A DNA stretch of 9,144 nt from Anaerolineales bacterium. GTDB lineage: Bacteria; Chloroflexota; Anaerolineae; Anaerolineales; E44-bin32. The stretch is taken from positions 1-9,144 of the forward strand of contig DAOUTT010000067.1 of NCBI GenBank assembly GCA_030668545.1. Reading direction: 5' to 3'. This document shows positions 1 to 6,680 of this stretch, piece after piece; position 1 is the first letter of the stretch, and the number at the start of each line of letters is the position of its first letter. The notes beneath the pieces are model-generated. The model worked only from the letters and a program-made list of their open reading frames with translations. It was not told where the DNA came from and did no database searches. The translations under genes were made by a program, and so were the position numbers.

Positions 1-174
1 AGTAAACACCTATACAGTATAAAACGTCATGGAATCCTACGTGTTTTGAAGATGGATCTCTGGGTATGTTTTTCCTGGTTAGGGGAAATCTTACACGCTC
101 AGGTGGGGTGTAGCAATCCACCTCATCTGAGTTCTTACACCAGGAATCGTCGGGAAACTAGCGCTGGAATTCGT
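1..174. other. Non-coding left edge, no gene recognised
   Basis: No convincing gene lies between the window edge and the stop codon of the LiaF-like gene at 175. A plus-strand open frame begins here (from a TTG at 46) but runs antisense through the LiaF-like gene, has no ribosome binding site and resembles nothing known. A short perfect palindrome, TATAC-A-GTATA, sits at 11-21. It could belong to a promoter or operator of a gene beyond the edge, but it is too short to call. Confidence 0.5.
98..131 (-). terminator. Weak hairpin downstream of the LiaF-like gene
   Basis: An inverted repeat pairs AGGTGG (101-106) with CCACCT (118-123). The outer arms CTC (98-100) and GAG (129-131) add three pairs across a five-base bulge. 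It lies about 45 bases past the minus-strand stop, where a terminator would be expected. No T-run follows it on the minus strand, so it does not fit the intrinsic terminator model well and may be only an incidental stem. Confidence 0.25.
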
Positions 175-1074
175 TCAGCGTACTTGCACACTGCCAATAG
201 CAAGGTCAATGACCATTTCGATCTGGTTCTCAGCGGCAGCATAGCCTGGAGAGATGTAGAAATCGCCATCACGTGTATAGTCGCTTGGAACCAGCACATT
301 CCCAATACCAACGCCGGCACGAATGCGAACCCCTACATCTTCGGGAATCACAACCTGGATCTCGCCGATGCCCCCATCGAGATTAATGTCCATATTGTCC
401 GCAGATGGCAACAACAGAATCATTTGCCCTAATCCCTGCTCAACGTGAATTTCCCCGATCTGGAGATCCTGGAGGTCGAGCTCCACCTTCCCCACGCCGA
501 AGTCAACGATCAGATCAGTGGCCACTTCAGGATGCAGAGCGAGATCCCACGATGGTTGGTCGCTCCAACCGCCGAAGAATGGCGCCACGATGACACCTTC
601 AGTCCGCAGATCGATCGTCGCCCGTGTGCCAGAGATATCAACAGTTTTACCAATTTCTTCGCCGCTGAAAGGTCGAACCTCGCCTCGTAGTAACTCATTC
701 GATCCCTTTGGTAACGCGTCAACGAGCAGGTATCCAAGCGCGGGATCGATGGAAATAGTGGCCTCCTCTACATTTCCCAAAGGGATCTCGAATTTCTCAG
801 CTGCGTATGTCCATTGAGCTTGGTTATCGAAGAAGACGATGCCGCCAGCCAAGAGGGCGAGAACTACCACTACTGCAATTGCCGCTCCCCAGGCCGAGCG
901 GCGACCGATAAGTATATCGAGCCCAATTGCGATAAGCAGGATCGGCCAGAAACGCATGATAACGTCCCACAGGTTCAGCTCTATAAAACCCATATTGTTC
1001 AACAAAAAAATCACGCCTAAGGAAATCAGGATAACAGGTCCAGTAATACCGGGTCTACGATGGCGATTATTCAT
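175..1074 (-). CDS. LiaF-like membrane protein with C-terminal beta-repeat domain
   Basis: Predicted membrane protein of 299 residues. The N-terminus matches the LiaI/LiaF-like transmembrane region (DUF5668 type): hydrophobic segments at about 10-30, 43-56 and 62-82, with the family-typical FWPILLIAIG at 42-51. The remainder (about 83-299) is soluble and rich in repeated beta units with a glycine-x-glycine core (FGVGKVEL, QGLGQMIL, GGIGEIQV, VGIGNVLV, LAIGSVQV). This resembles the C-terminal domain of LiaF and related envelope-stress proteins. In Firmicutes LiaF inhibits the LiaS sensor kinase, but no kinase is in view, so the role here is inferred only as envelope sensing or scaffolding. The open frame allows a GTG at 1083. 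ATG at 1074 is preferred because AGGAG (1083-1087) lies 8 bases upstream of it and overlaps the GTG. The gene follows another LiaI/LiaF-like gene after 139 bases. Confidence 0.8.
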   Translation of the reverse strand: MNNRHRRPGITGPVILISLGVIFLLNNMGFIELNLWDVIMRFWPILLIAIGLDILIGRRSAWGAAIAVVVVLALLAGGIVFFDNQAQWTYAAEKFEIPLGNVEEATISIDPALGYLLVDALPKGSNELLRGEVRPFSGEEIGKTVDISGTRATIDLRTEGVIVAPFFGGWSDQPSWDLALHPEVATDLIVDFGVGKVELDLQDLQIGEIHVEQGLGQMILLLPSADNMDINLDGGIGEIQVVIPEDVGVRIRAGVGIGNVLVPSDYTRDGDFYISPGYAAAENQIEMVIDLAIGSVQVR

Positions 1075-1213
1075 CTCTTTCACTCCTCACTCGGAATATA
1101 AGCGAAGCACAGCACCTGCCCGTCCCATCAAACATCATGATCAGCGGGATCTCGTGACTGTGCGCTGGCAATTTCGCCTACCCGAATCATCCAGTATCCG
1201 CCTGCGTCGTACT

Positions 1214-1726
1214 TCAGCGCGGACGGAAAAATGAATTAAACAGGATTATCAAGCCGGCGCCGATCAAGATGATCGGCCACAACAACCCTGAGAATTGTCC
1301 TCCGCCCAGGAAAGAACCGAAGATTGTAAACATGATCAAGCTCGCAATAATGGCTCGGCTGCCATCTTTCAGCGCCTCGCGGGGCTTGCCTTCAAGCACC
1401 CCGGAGACGATGACACCTACCCCCACGAAACCTGGTATAAGCGTCCAGATATACGCCCAGCTTCCCCAGTTGCCCGTTGCATTCTGCCAATACAGAATCC
1501 CGCCGATCCCGCCTACGATCGAAGCTGGAATAGCCAGAGCCGGCGTGTTGGTCAGCAATCCCATCAGTAAAAGGAAAACGCCCACGCCAATCACAAGCAG
1601 GGGCCAATTCTGCTTAAGATCTATGAACGCGAAGATGTCAGGAAATATTTGAGCTGCCAGGAAAGCGGCACCGATCAGAATGATGAGTACCCCGGCCACT
1701 ATGTTTGATCGCTGTCCTTGCTCCAT
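1214..1726 (-). CDS. Small membrane protein with three LiaI/LiaF-like hairpins
   Basis: Integral membrane protein of 170 residues, almost entirely hydrophobic, with no catalytic motif. It carries three similar units in which a tryptophan precedes a glycine-rich hydrophobic stretch: NWPLLVIGVGVFLL (40-53), IWTLIPGFVGVGVIV (93-107) and LWPIILIGAGLIIL (149-162). Each resembles the second helix of the DUF5668 (LiaI/LiaF-like) region, and helices at about 9-28, 63-79 and 125-142 precede them. The only clear polar loop is at 112-124. A very strong ribosome binding site, AGGAGGG at 1731-1737, lies four bases from the ATG and fixes the start. It is upstream of, and probably co-transcribed with, the LiaF-like gene, which shares the family. 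Function unknown; an envelope-stress or membrane-integrity role is inferred from family and neighbour only. Confidence 0.8.
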   Translation of the reverse strand: MEQGQRSNIVAGVLIILIGAAFLAAQIFPDIFAFIDLKQNWPLLVIGVGVFLLLMGLLTNTPALAIPASIVGGIGGILYWQNATGNWGSWAYIWTLIPGFVGVGVIVSGVLEGKPREALKDGSRAIIASLIMFTIFGSFLGGGQFSGLLWPIILIGAGLIILFNSFFRPR

Positions 1727-1799
1727 GTCACCCTCCTGTTTCTATTTACGCAGATGTTATGAATAGGTCGCGCTGATTTTCTACCTTTATCCTACAGCA

Positions 1800-1817
1800 T
1801 CTTTAAATTTTTAAAGA
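1800..1817. repeat. AT-rich perfect inverted repeat
   Basis: TCTTTAAA (1800-1807) and TTTAAAGA (1810-1817) are perfect 8-bp arms around a two-base spacer. It lies between the methyltransferase stop (1851) and the start of the small membrane protein (1726), so it is in the right place for an operator or part of a promoter of the latter. With only A/T-rich arms and no second copy seen in the window, a specific function cannot be assigned. Confidence 0.4.
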
Positions 1818-1850
1818 AACGAAATCTCACGGTTTTTATACCCATCTGGG

Positions 1851-2744
1851 TTACAGCGGGTTTTTAAAATCGTAGATCCCGTTCCGCACAGGCCAGATAC
1901 GATTACACCCTTTGCAGCACAAGCCCTCCGGAGTCGTTTGCAGTTCGAGTGAATTGCACTCGGGGCATCGCCATATCGAGCCCTCACGCACGCGCCCTGA
2001 CCCACCCTCAACCGAGGCAAATTGAAAAACACTGGGGGTCAGTTGAATCCAATTCCCCGTGCGCTGCATCATTGAATCAAGAGCTACCAACACATTAAGG
2101 GGTACATGTCGCTTGAGGAGATTAATACGAAAGTGGGAAACTGTTAGCTTTCGCCCGGGTGAAAAACCCGCCTGATTCAACCATTTGTAAATAACCCGTG
2201 GATGGAAGTTGAAGTTCAATTCTGTGAACTCGATCGCTTCAGGGTCGAAGGGACTCCATTCCTGCCGTCGAAAGACCCAACGGGCGATGGCCTTGAGGTT
2301 GCGCTTGTTCGCGTATTCGAGGATGAAGATTGCCCCTGGAATAAGTGTAGGCTTAATCTGGCTCAACGCTTTATTTGGTTCCACCAGGTGATGAAGTGTT
2401 CGGATCATCGTGGCGGCATCGAATACTTCTTGCGCAAAGGGTAAGCGATAGACATCGCCGACGACATAAACATAGCGCTCACTCTCGCCAAGTCGCTGCT
2501 GCGCTAACTCAATCTGCGTTCGTGAATAATCAAGCAGGACGATCTGCTGATAGCCCTGATATCGAGATGTATTTCTCCCAGCCCCTGCGCCCACCTCCAG
2601 CAATCTGGATCCACCCTCGGGCAGCAATCGCTGGAGAGCGATCGCCTCTACTCGATCCTCGTACTGCCGGCTCCCATGTTCCCAGAATTTTTCCTGGTAA
2701 TCTGAGCCTTCATAATCACAAATCGGAGGTCGGCTTTCGCTCAT
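1851..2744 (-). CDS. Class I SAM-dependent methyltransferase with C-terminal Trm112-like zinc ribbon
   Basis: Predicted cytosolic S-adenosylmethionine methyltransferase of 297 residues. The Rossmann core shows motif I LLEVGAGAG (48-56), the acidic residue at the end of strand 2 (D72 in VLLDYS), the adenine-side GDVYRLPF (96-103), and ATMIRTLHHL followed by the ILEY strand. This is the Methyltransf_11/25 layout of small-molecule or lipid methyltransferases. The last 40 residues form a second module: C260-x2-C263 and C277-x2-C280, then WPVRNGIYDF (284-293), which matches the zinc-ribbon end of Trm112/UPF0434-like proteins. The substrate cannot be read from the sequence. The ATG at 2744 is the only good start and has just a weak GGTGTG before it. 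The gene has its own promoter and leader hairpin just upstream, 95 bases after the zinc-ribbon anchor gene. Confidence 0.85.
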   Translation of the reverse strand: MSESRPPICDYEGSDYQEKFWEHGSRQYEDRVEAIALQRLLPEGGSRLLEVGAGAGRNTSRYQGYQQIVLLDYSRTQIELAQQRLGESERYVYVVGDVYRLPFAQEVFDAATMIRTLHHLVEPNKALSQIKPTLIPGAIFILEYANKRNLKAIARWVFRRQEWSPFDPEAIEFTELNFNFHPRVIYKWLNQAGFSPGRKLTVSHFRINLLKRHVPLNVLVALDSMMQRTGNWIQLTPSVFQFASVEGGSGRVREGSIWRCPECNSLELQTTPEGLCCKGCNRIWPVRNGIYDFKNPL

Positions 2745-2760
2745 GTCACACCATAGAAAC

Positions 2761-2782
2761 GCCGGTCACCTTCGTGCCCGGC
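2761..2782 (-). promoter_or_regulatory. Leader hairpin just upstream of the methyltransferase
   Basis: On the minus strand GCCGG/CCGGC arms, a single G-A mismatch and a CAC/GTG inner stem close over a four-base GAAG loop. This 9-pair stem ends 16 bases before the methyltransferase ATG. It is followed by GTTTCT, a poor T-run, so it could be a weak terminator of the upstream operon or a structure that affects translation of the methyltransferase. It lies downstream of the candidate promoter at 2797-2825, so it would be in the transcript leader. Confidence 0.45.
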
Positions 2783-2796
2783 GAAATATCATCTCA

Positions 2797-2825
2797 ATTG
2801 TACTCTCTCAAGCGCGTGGTGTCAG
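2797..2825 (-). promoter_or_regulatory. Candidate sigma-70-type promoter for the methyltransferase
   Basis: Reading the minus strand, CTGACA (2825-2820, five of six bases of the -35 consensus) is separated by exactly 17 bases from TACAAT (2802-2797, five of six of the -10 consensus). Transcription would start near 2790, giving a leader of about 46 bases that contains the hairpin at 2761-2782. The promoter lies just past the stop codon (2842) of the upstream gene. Confidence 0.5.
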
Positions 2826-2839
2826 CCGCCCTTTCAAGT

Positions 2840-3595
2840 TTAAGAATCAAAATAGCGCGTTTCGTCCAACTTGTGTTGCTCCTGCGCCTCACCGCCTTCA
2901 GACTCTTGCTCTAGCAATCCTATCTCTGCATCGGCTCGAAATCGTGTCTCTGCCTCATCAAGAGCAGTACGACTCGCCCGTGGGACAATCGCCCATTTGC
3001 CACAATGCGGACACATCTCCAGTTTCCCAACCAATAGATTTGGTGAGAGAAAATGTCGGGGATAAGGAAAGCCACAGCGCTGACAGACCGCACCCCCGGC
3101 AGAACCGTAATTTCCAAGCTTGAAACTACCTGAGCGGCGGCCCATGAGCGTAAGAAGGAGGGTTCCAAGCACCATGAGTACAACGATCCCCGCGATCAGC
3201 GGGACGGTGAGATTGGCTGCCTGTTGCCAGCTCTCCTCCGCGCTGACGAACTCCAATCTTACTTCTTCCGCAAATATCTCTGCGCCGCTTGCCATCGTCC
3301 CAATAGCTGAAAACGTGTGTGCACCCAATGCATAGTCACTGGTGCTGAAGGAATATTTAAAAGGAGCTTGTGAGACCTCCGCAAAGAATTCCCCGTCGAG
3401 CAGGTATTTAACCCGTTCCAGATCTTGCGGTCCTTCGGCAGAGATTGTGAACCGTCCCTGAATTCGTCCAGCGGCTCGATACCCGAAGTCTCGCCGTAAA
3501 CGTATTGTCAACTGATCATTACCATCCTGGCCATATGCGGGAATAGTTAACACAGAAGCCAACAGGACGAATAAGAGTATTTTCACCTTCCTCAT
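2840..3595 (-). CDS. Secreted, membrane-anchored protein with cytosolic zinc ribbon
   Basis: Unrecognised protein of 251 residues with a clear layout. It starts with a signal peptide (basic RKVK, hydrophobic 6-18, likely cleavage after AYG at 20-22). An extracytoplasmic domain of about 28-118 follows, which looks Ig-like or beta-sandwich (VKYLLDGEFFAEVSQAPFKY and a YALGAHTFSAIGT strand pair). A single membrane span at 131-151 leads to a cytosolic zinc ribbon with C171-x2-C174 and C195-x2-C198, and an acidic glutamate-rich tail (about 212-251). ATG 3595 is preferred over GTG 3601 because AGGAG (3601-3605) is five bases upstream of it and overlaps that GTG. The permease stop (TGA, 3605-3607) lies inside this ribosome binding region, implying translational coupling. 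The link to the exporter is inferred: the protein may be an accessory that senses or couples on both faces of the membrane. Confidence 0.75.
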   Translation of the reverse strand: MRKVKILLFVLLASVLTIPAYGQDGNDQLTIRLRRDFGYRAAGRIQGRFTISAEGPQDLERVKYLLDGEFFAEVSQAPFKYSFSTSDYALGAHTFSAIGTMASGAEIFAEEVRLEFVSAEESWQQAANLTVPLIAGIVVLMVLGTLLLTLMGRRSGSFKLGNYGSAGGAVCQRCGFPYPRHFLSPNLLVGKLEMCPHCGKWAIVPRASRTALDEAETRFRADAEIGLLEQESEGGEAQEQHKLDETRYFDS

Positions 3596-3604
3596 CTTCA
3601 CTCC

Positions 3605-4396
3605 TCACTTCCAGCGCGTTAGAATGGCCTCACGCTGGAAGAGCTGCGTGGCGAAAGCCAGCAAACCTACATCAAGCACGGTGACCCCAATTGCCATCCA
3701 CAGGATCATTGTTTCGTTGATAAAGATCAATCCGCTGATCTGGGCGAAGAAAAGACCTAGCAGTGGAAGGATGACCAGCATAGATATCTGTTCGGCTACG
3801 CGGGGGTCATTTGCTCGAGAGGACACCATGATGGCGATACTCACAGCCGCGACAGCTAACAACGGGCCCACCACAACGATCGCAAACAACCAGAGGGGAC
3901 CCGTCACCTGCCGCAATAACGCGGACCCCTCGGTAAGGATAGCCACCCCCAGTGAAAAAATTGAGAAGGACAGCCATGTTGCGCCGATCGCGGGCAGCGC
4001 TGCTGCCACAGCCTTGCCGGCGAGAAGCTCTAGTGTCGTCACCGGCGTCGCCAGCACCGGCTCCAGCGTTCTTGTTGTTTTCTCACCCACAATACTGTAG
4101 GAAGCGAAGGTCGCCGGTATGGCAAGCGGCATCAACATAAACAACAACATAAACTGACTCACGATGAAATATTGTCCGCACGTTTCGCCACTCAACCCCT
4201 CACACAAGTCCGCGAAACTGGCGGGCATATCCGCTGCCGAAAACCCGGCCATCTCTCCGGGAGTACCCATGGTATAGAGAATGATTAACGGCAGGGCGGT
4301 CATCATGAGCGGCATGAAAACCACCGTAAAGAGCACGAAGCGATTCTTGAATACTTCGGCCCACTCCTTACGCGCGATCACCCAAATTTTTCGCAT
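3605..4396 (-). CDS. ABC-2 type transporter permease (NatB-like)
   Basis: Membrane subunit of an ABC exporter, 263 residues. It opens with the amphipathic RKIWVIARKEWAEVFKNR typical of ABC-2 permeases, followed by a first span (about 21-43). An extracytoplasmic loop holds two cysteines (LCEGLSGETC), possibly a disulfide. Five more hydrophobic segments follow. GEKTTRTLEPVLATPVTTLE, after the second span, is the conserved coupling region that contacts the ATPase, and NDPRVAEQIS precedes the last pair of spans. The open frame extends to 4465, but ATG 4396 is chosen because GAGGTGG lies just before it and the permease homology starts there. It lies 142 bases after the ATPase gene, its evident partner; I see no promoter in that gap. 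The substrate is unknown: sodium, lipid, antibiotic or peptide are all possible for this class. Confidence 0.88.
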   Translation of the reverse strand: MRKIWVIARKEWAEVFKNRFVLFTVVFMPLMMTALPLIILYTMGTPGEMAGFSAADMPASFADLCEGLSGETCGQYFIVSQFMLLFMLMPLAIPATFASYSIVGEKTTRTLEPVLATPVTTLELLAGKAVAAALPAIGATWLSFSIFSLGVAILTEGSALLRQVTGPLWLFAIVVVGPLLAVAAVSIAIMVSSRANDPRVAEQISMLVILPLLGLFFAQISGLIFINETMILWMAIGVTVLDVGLLAFATQLFQREAILTRWK

Positions 4397-4538
4397 GATC
4401 CACCTCTTTAACGAGAATCTTTCTTTTTGTGGGCATCGCACTTCCTTCGCCCCAATACACCCCAACCAAATTAAGTGTAGTTATGTAAAGTAGCTAGCGG
4501 ACGATATCCACACCACTAAACAATGGTTAAAAATGCAA

Positions 4539-5441
4539 TTACTTTACCAGGCGCAAATAAATCTCCTCTAAGGACCGGCGCAACTCGCCGACAAATTGAA
4601 TATCCGCGCCGGCATCCACCAACGCCCGGATCAATTCCGGGTTGTTCCTCTCTGGGTCGTCTAACCCGACGACTAGCTTGTTATCCTTTAGCTCAACGGA
4701 GCGCACGAAGGGCTGCTCTCTTACCACTTTTTCATATTCAGGAGATGCCGCGCTCAGGTGAATCACGACCACTCGATCATAAAGTTTCGCCCTCAGCGCT
4801 TCGGGAGTGTCTAGCGCCAGTAAGCGAGTATTAACCACTGCGATGCGGTCACATAGCCTATCCGCCTCGTCGAGATTATGAGTGCACAGGAAGATCGTTC
4901 GTCCCTTATCCTTTAACTCACCGATGAATTCCCGCACTAAACGCGCCATCTCCGGGTCGAGCCCTGCCGTCGGCTCATCAAGGAAGAGCACTTTTGGTTC
5001 ATGCAGCATCGCCCGGGCGATGGCCAACTTCTGCCGCATTCCCTTTGAGAAAGTCGCCGCCACATCCCCGCGCCGATCCCACAACCCCAACAGGCGGAGA
5101 TAGCGCTCCACCTGTCCGGCCACATCCTCCACATCATGCAATTCGGCGAAGAAGCTTAAGTTCTTCTCTGCACTCAGGCGGTCGTACAACCCCGGCGACT
5201 CGGTCAATATTCCTGCGTTGCGCCTGATCTCGTTATCCTCTCGTCCTACTTCATACCCGGCGACCTTTGCTTTCCCCGAAGTCGGTGAAATTAACGCGCT
5301 CAGCATGCGTATCGTCGTCGTCTTCCCCGCGCCGTTTGGCCCCAGGAAACCAAAGATCTCGCCCGACTTGACATCCATATCCAGATCTTCAACTGCCAGC
5401 ACGTCACCGAAGCGCTTGGTTAATCCCTTCGCAACAATCAT
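4539..5441 (-). CDS. ABC transporter ATP-binding protein (CcmA/NatA type)
   Basis: Nucleotide-binding subunit of an ABC-2 exporter, 300 residues. Walker A GPNGAGKTT is at 34-42, the signature FSKGMRQK at 131-138 (SKG in place of the usual SGG, common in this class), Walker B VLFLDE at 151-156 with catalytic E156, the D-loop AGLD at 159-162 and the switch histidine H188 in CTHNLDEA. The Q-loop position appears to be E81 (LTESPGLYDRL) rather than glutamine, as also occurs in some NatA-like proteins. Residues from about 212 form the DUF4162-type C-terminal extension ending in LEEIYLRLVK. A strong AAGGAG seven bases upstream fixes the ATG. The gene follows the YhfC-like gene after 54 bases and precedes the permease, so the three probably form one transcript. 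It powers transport from the cytosolic side. Confidence 0.95.
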   Translation of the reverse strand: MIVAKGLTKRFGDVLAVEDLDMDVKSGEIFGFLGPNGAGKTTTIRMLSALISPTSGKAKVAGYEVGREDNEIRRNAGILTESPGLYDRLSAEKNLSFFAELHDVEDVAGQVERYLRLLGLWDRRGDVAATFSKGMRQKLAIARAMLHEPKVLFLDEPTAGLDPEMARLVREFIGELKDKGRTIFLCTHNLDEADRLCDRIAVVNTRLLALDTPEALRAKLYDRVVVIHLSAASPEYEKVVREQPFVRSVELKDNKLVVGLDDPERNNPELIRALVDAGADIQFVGELRRSLEEIYLRLVK

Positions 5442-5495
5442 CCAAATTCTCCTTAAAGCTGGATATCCGCCCCACTCACAATTGCTCTCTCCTGA

Positions 5496-6371
5496 TCAAG
5501 TGTAGCGGCTATCCTCCAGACTATCGTCTGATATTCCTTCATCTCTAATTCGCCGCACTCTTGAGTTAGGCGGCGATGTGCTCGGGGGATCCACCTCTAA
5601 ATCTTCACCCGTCGCATCCATACGTTTTATGGCGAAAATTATTAACAAACTTATCCCTGCACCAACGATAACGGTTCCCTCAGCGGCATAGACACCCCAT
5701 CGATCCATTACGATTAACGTCACTGCGTTGAACAGCGTATGCCACGCTACGGCTCCCGCCAACCACCACCATCCACCGCGGCGAACACTCTGGAGAACCA
5801 ATGCGCTTGCGCTCAAATGAAAACAAATCGCACCCGCTCGCTCGACGGCTCCCAGCAGAGCCTTATACCAGGGTATGTTCCAATAGAGCGCCATCTGAGC
5901 CGCGACGACATCCACCTGCTCCGGGGGCAGAGTCTTAGCAAGATCCGTCCCGCGTAATGCCACGGCCTGAAAAAAGCCGTACAAAACAAAACCACCGAGG
6001 ATAATCGCCTCACTGCCGCCATGTCCCGCCCCAAACATGAGCGCATTGGGCAGGTTTCGAGCATCAGGTGTCCAGCGGCGCATGACGATATAGCGCGCCA
6101 CCTCTTCGAACACTCCTGCAGAAAGGCCGTACAACAGCGCGGCCGCAATAAACGCCAGTCCGCCAGCCGCGAACATCCCCCGCTCGGTCACAAAGGGCGT
6201 CAGAACCAGATTGTTGAAGGGGATATGCAAAAGCTGCGATGCAACGAAGGTCGCCGCCCCCGCGCCGAATAAACCCCAACTGAGTCGCCACCGCCTCGCC
6301 AACACGACTCCCACAACCAAGGGGAGGGCGATCATCAACAAACCATTGAGTAAATGCGCCGCTGCGAGCAT
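5496..6371 (-). CDS. YhfC-family intramembrane metalloprotease-like protein
   Basis: Polytopic membrane protein of 291 residues from the YhfC group, which belongs to the PrsW/CPBP-like glutamic or metallo intramembrane protease superfamily. The diagnostic residues are present: EEVAR (E89, E90, R93), FGAGHGGSEA (H117, E121), AVERAGAICFHLSA (E177, H185) and VAWHTLFNA (H211). About seven or eight hydrophobic segments precede a hydrophilic tail (about 252-291). The longest open frame begins at a TTG (6425), but ATG 6371 is chosen because a strong AGGAG lies eight bases upstream and the protein then starts directly in the first span, as family members do. The active-site pattern supports a protease fold; activity and substrate are inferred. 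First gene of the ABC operon, 54 bases before the ATPase gene. Confidence 0.85.
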   Translation of the reverse strand: MLAAAHLLNGLLMIALPLVVGVVLARRWRLSWGLFGAGAATFVASQLLHIPFNNLVLTPFVTERGMFAAGGLAFIAAALLYGLSAGVFEEVARYIVMRRWTPDARNLPNALMFGAGHGGSEAIILGGFVLYGFFQAVALRGTDLAKTLPPEQVDVVAAQMALYWNIPWYKALLGAVERAGAICFHLSASALVLQSVRRGGWWWLAGAVAWHTLFNAVTLIVMDRWGVYAAEGTVIVGAGISLLIIFAIKRMDATGEDLEVDPPSTSPPNSRVRRIRDEGISDDSLEDSRYT

Positions 6372-6379
6372 TACCGTTG

Positions 6380-6384
6380 CTCCT
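6380..6384 (-). promoter_or_regulatory. Ribosome binding site that sets the YhfC-like start
   Basis: AGGAG on the minus strand, eight bases before ATG 6371. No comparable site precedes the upstream in-frame TTG at 6425, so the 18-residue extension of the longest frame is not used here. Confidence 0.7.
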
Positions 6385-6505
6385 GGAAACCGATCATACA
6401 ACCAAGTCTTTGATGGATGACTCAACGAGCTTCATTGGACACAGCTAGTACAGCATCGCCAACACCACCACCGGGAAGCCCCCAATATCTGTGTCAGAGC
6501 CTGTG

Positions 6506-6535
6506 ATTCTACCTTGATTTTCCGTAACGACTCAA
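6506..6535 (-). promoter_or_regulatory. Candidate promoter of the YhfC/ABC operon
   Basis: On the minus strand TTGAGT (6535-6530) and TAGAAT (6511-6506, five of six of the -10 consensus) are 18 bases apart. The -10 region, GGTAGAATCA, is identical over ten bases to the plus-strand -10 region upstream of pdxS (7423-7432), which supports its use as a promoter. The leader would be about 128 bases, ending at the YhfC ribosome binding site. The parS sites lie upstream of this promoter. Confidence 0.45.
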
Positions 6536-6655
6536 CTGTGTCGTTCTAAGCGACTCCTTCGCAGGACAGGCTCCGGAAGCGGAATACAATAGATATTCGT
6601 GTAATTGGGCGAGAGACAAACCAGGTTTCCACCCCAACAGCCTTGCCCAACTCGA

Positions 6656-6671
6656 TGTTTCACGTGAAACC
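6656..6671. other. parS: ParB-binding site parS (15 of 16 bases)
   Basis: TGTTTCACGTGAAACC differs only at the last base from the palindromic parS consensus (TGTTnCACGTGAAACA, known from Bacillus subtilis and most bacterial chromosomes). The CACGTG core and both ParB half-site contacts GTTTC/GAAAC are intact. It begins exactly 25 bp before a second, perfect copy. Chromosomal parS loads ParB, which spreads along DNA and works with ParA and SMC in origin segregation. Confidence 0.9.
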
Positions 6672-6680
6672 CGATGACTA

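Noticed and set aside
46..432. Plus-strand open frame of 128 codons
   Set aside because: It starts at a TTG without a ribosome binding site, lies mostly antisense to the well-supported LiaF-like gene and shows no recognisable domain.
1075..1213. Possible 20-codon gene between the two LiaI/LiaF-like genes
   Set aside because: An ATG frame exists on the minus strand but has no ribosome binding site or recognisable product.
2375..2914. Plus-strand 179-codon frame
   Set aside because: It is antisense to the methyltransferase, is rich in arginine and serine as antisense shadows often are, and has no domain.
1078..3608. Shared 13-mer TTCACTCCTCACT at the starts of the LiaF-like and zinc-ribbon anchor genes
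   Set aside because: A 13-base match somewhere in a 9-kb window is expected about once by chance, and both copies contain the same Shine-Dalgarno motif, so common function explains it.
4504..4512. DnaA-box-like ATATCCACA between the ABC genes
   Set aside because: It is an isolated one-mismatch match far from parS, with no cluster.
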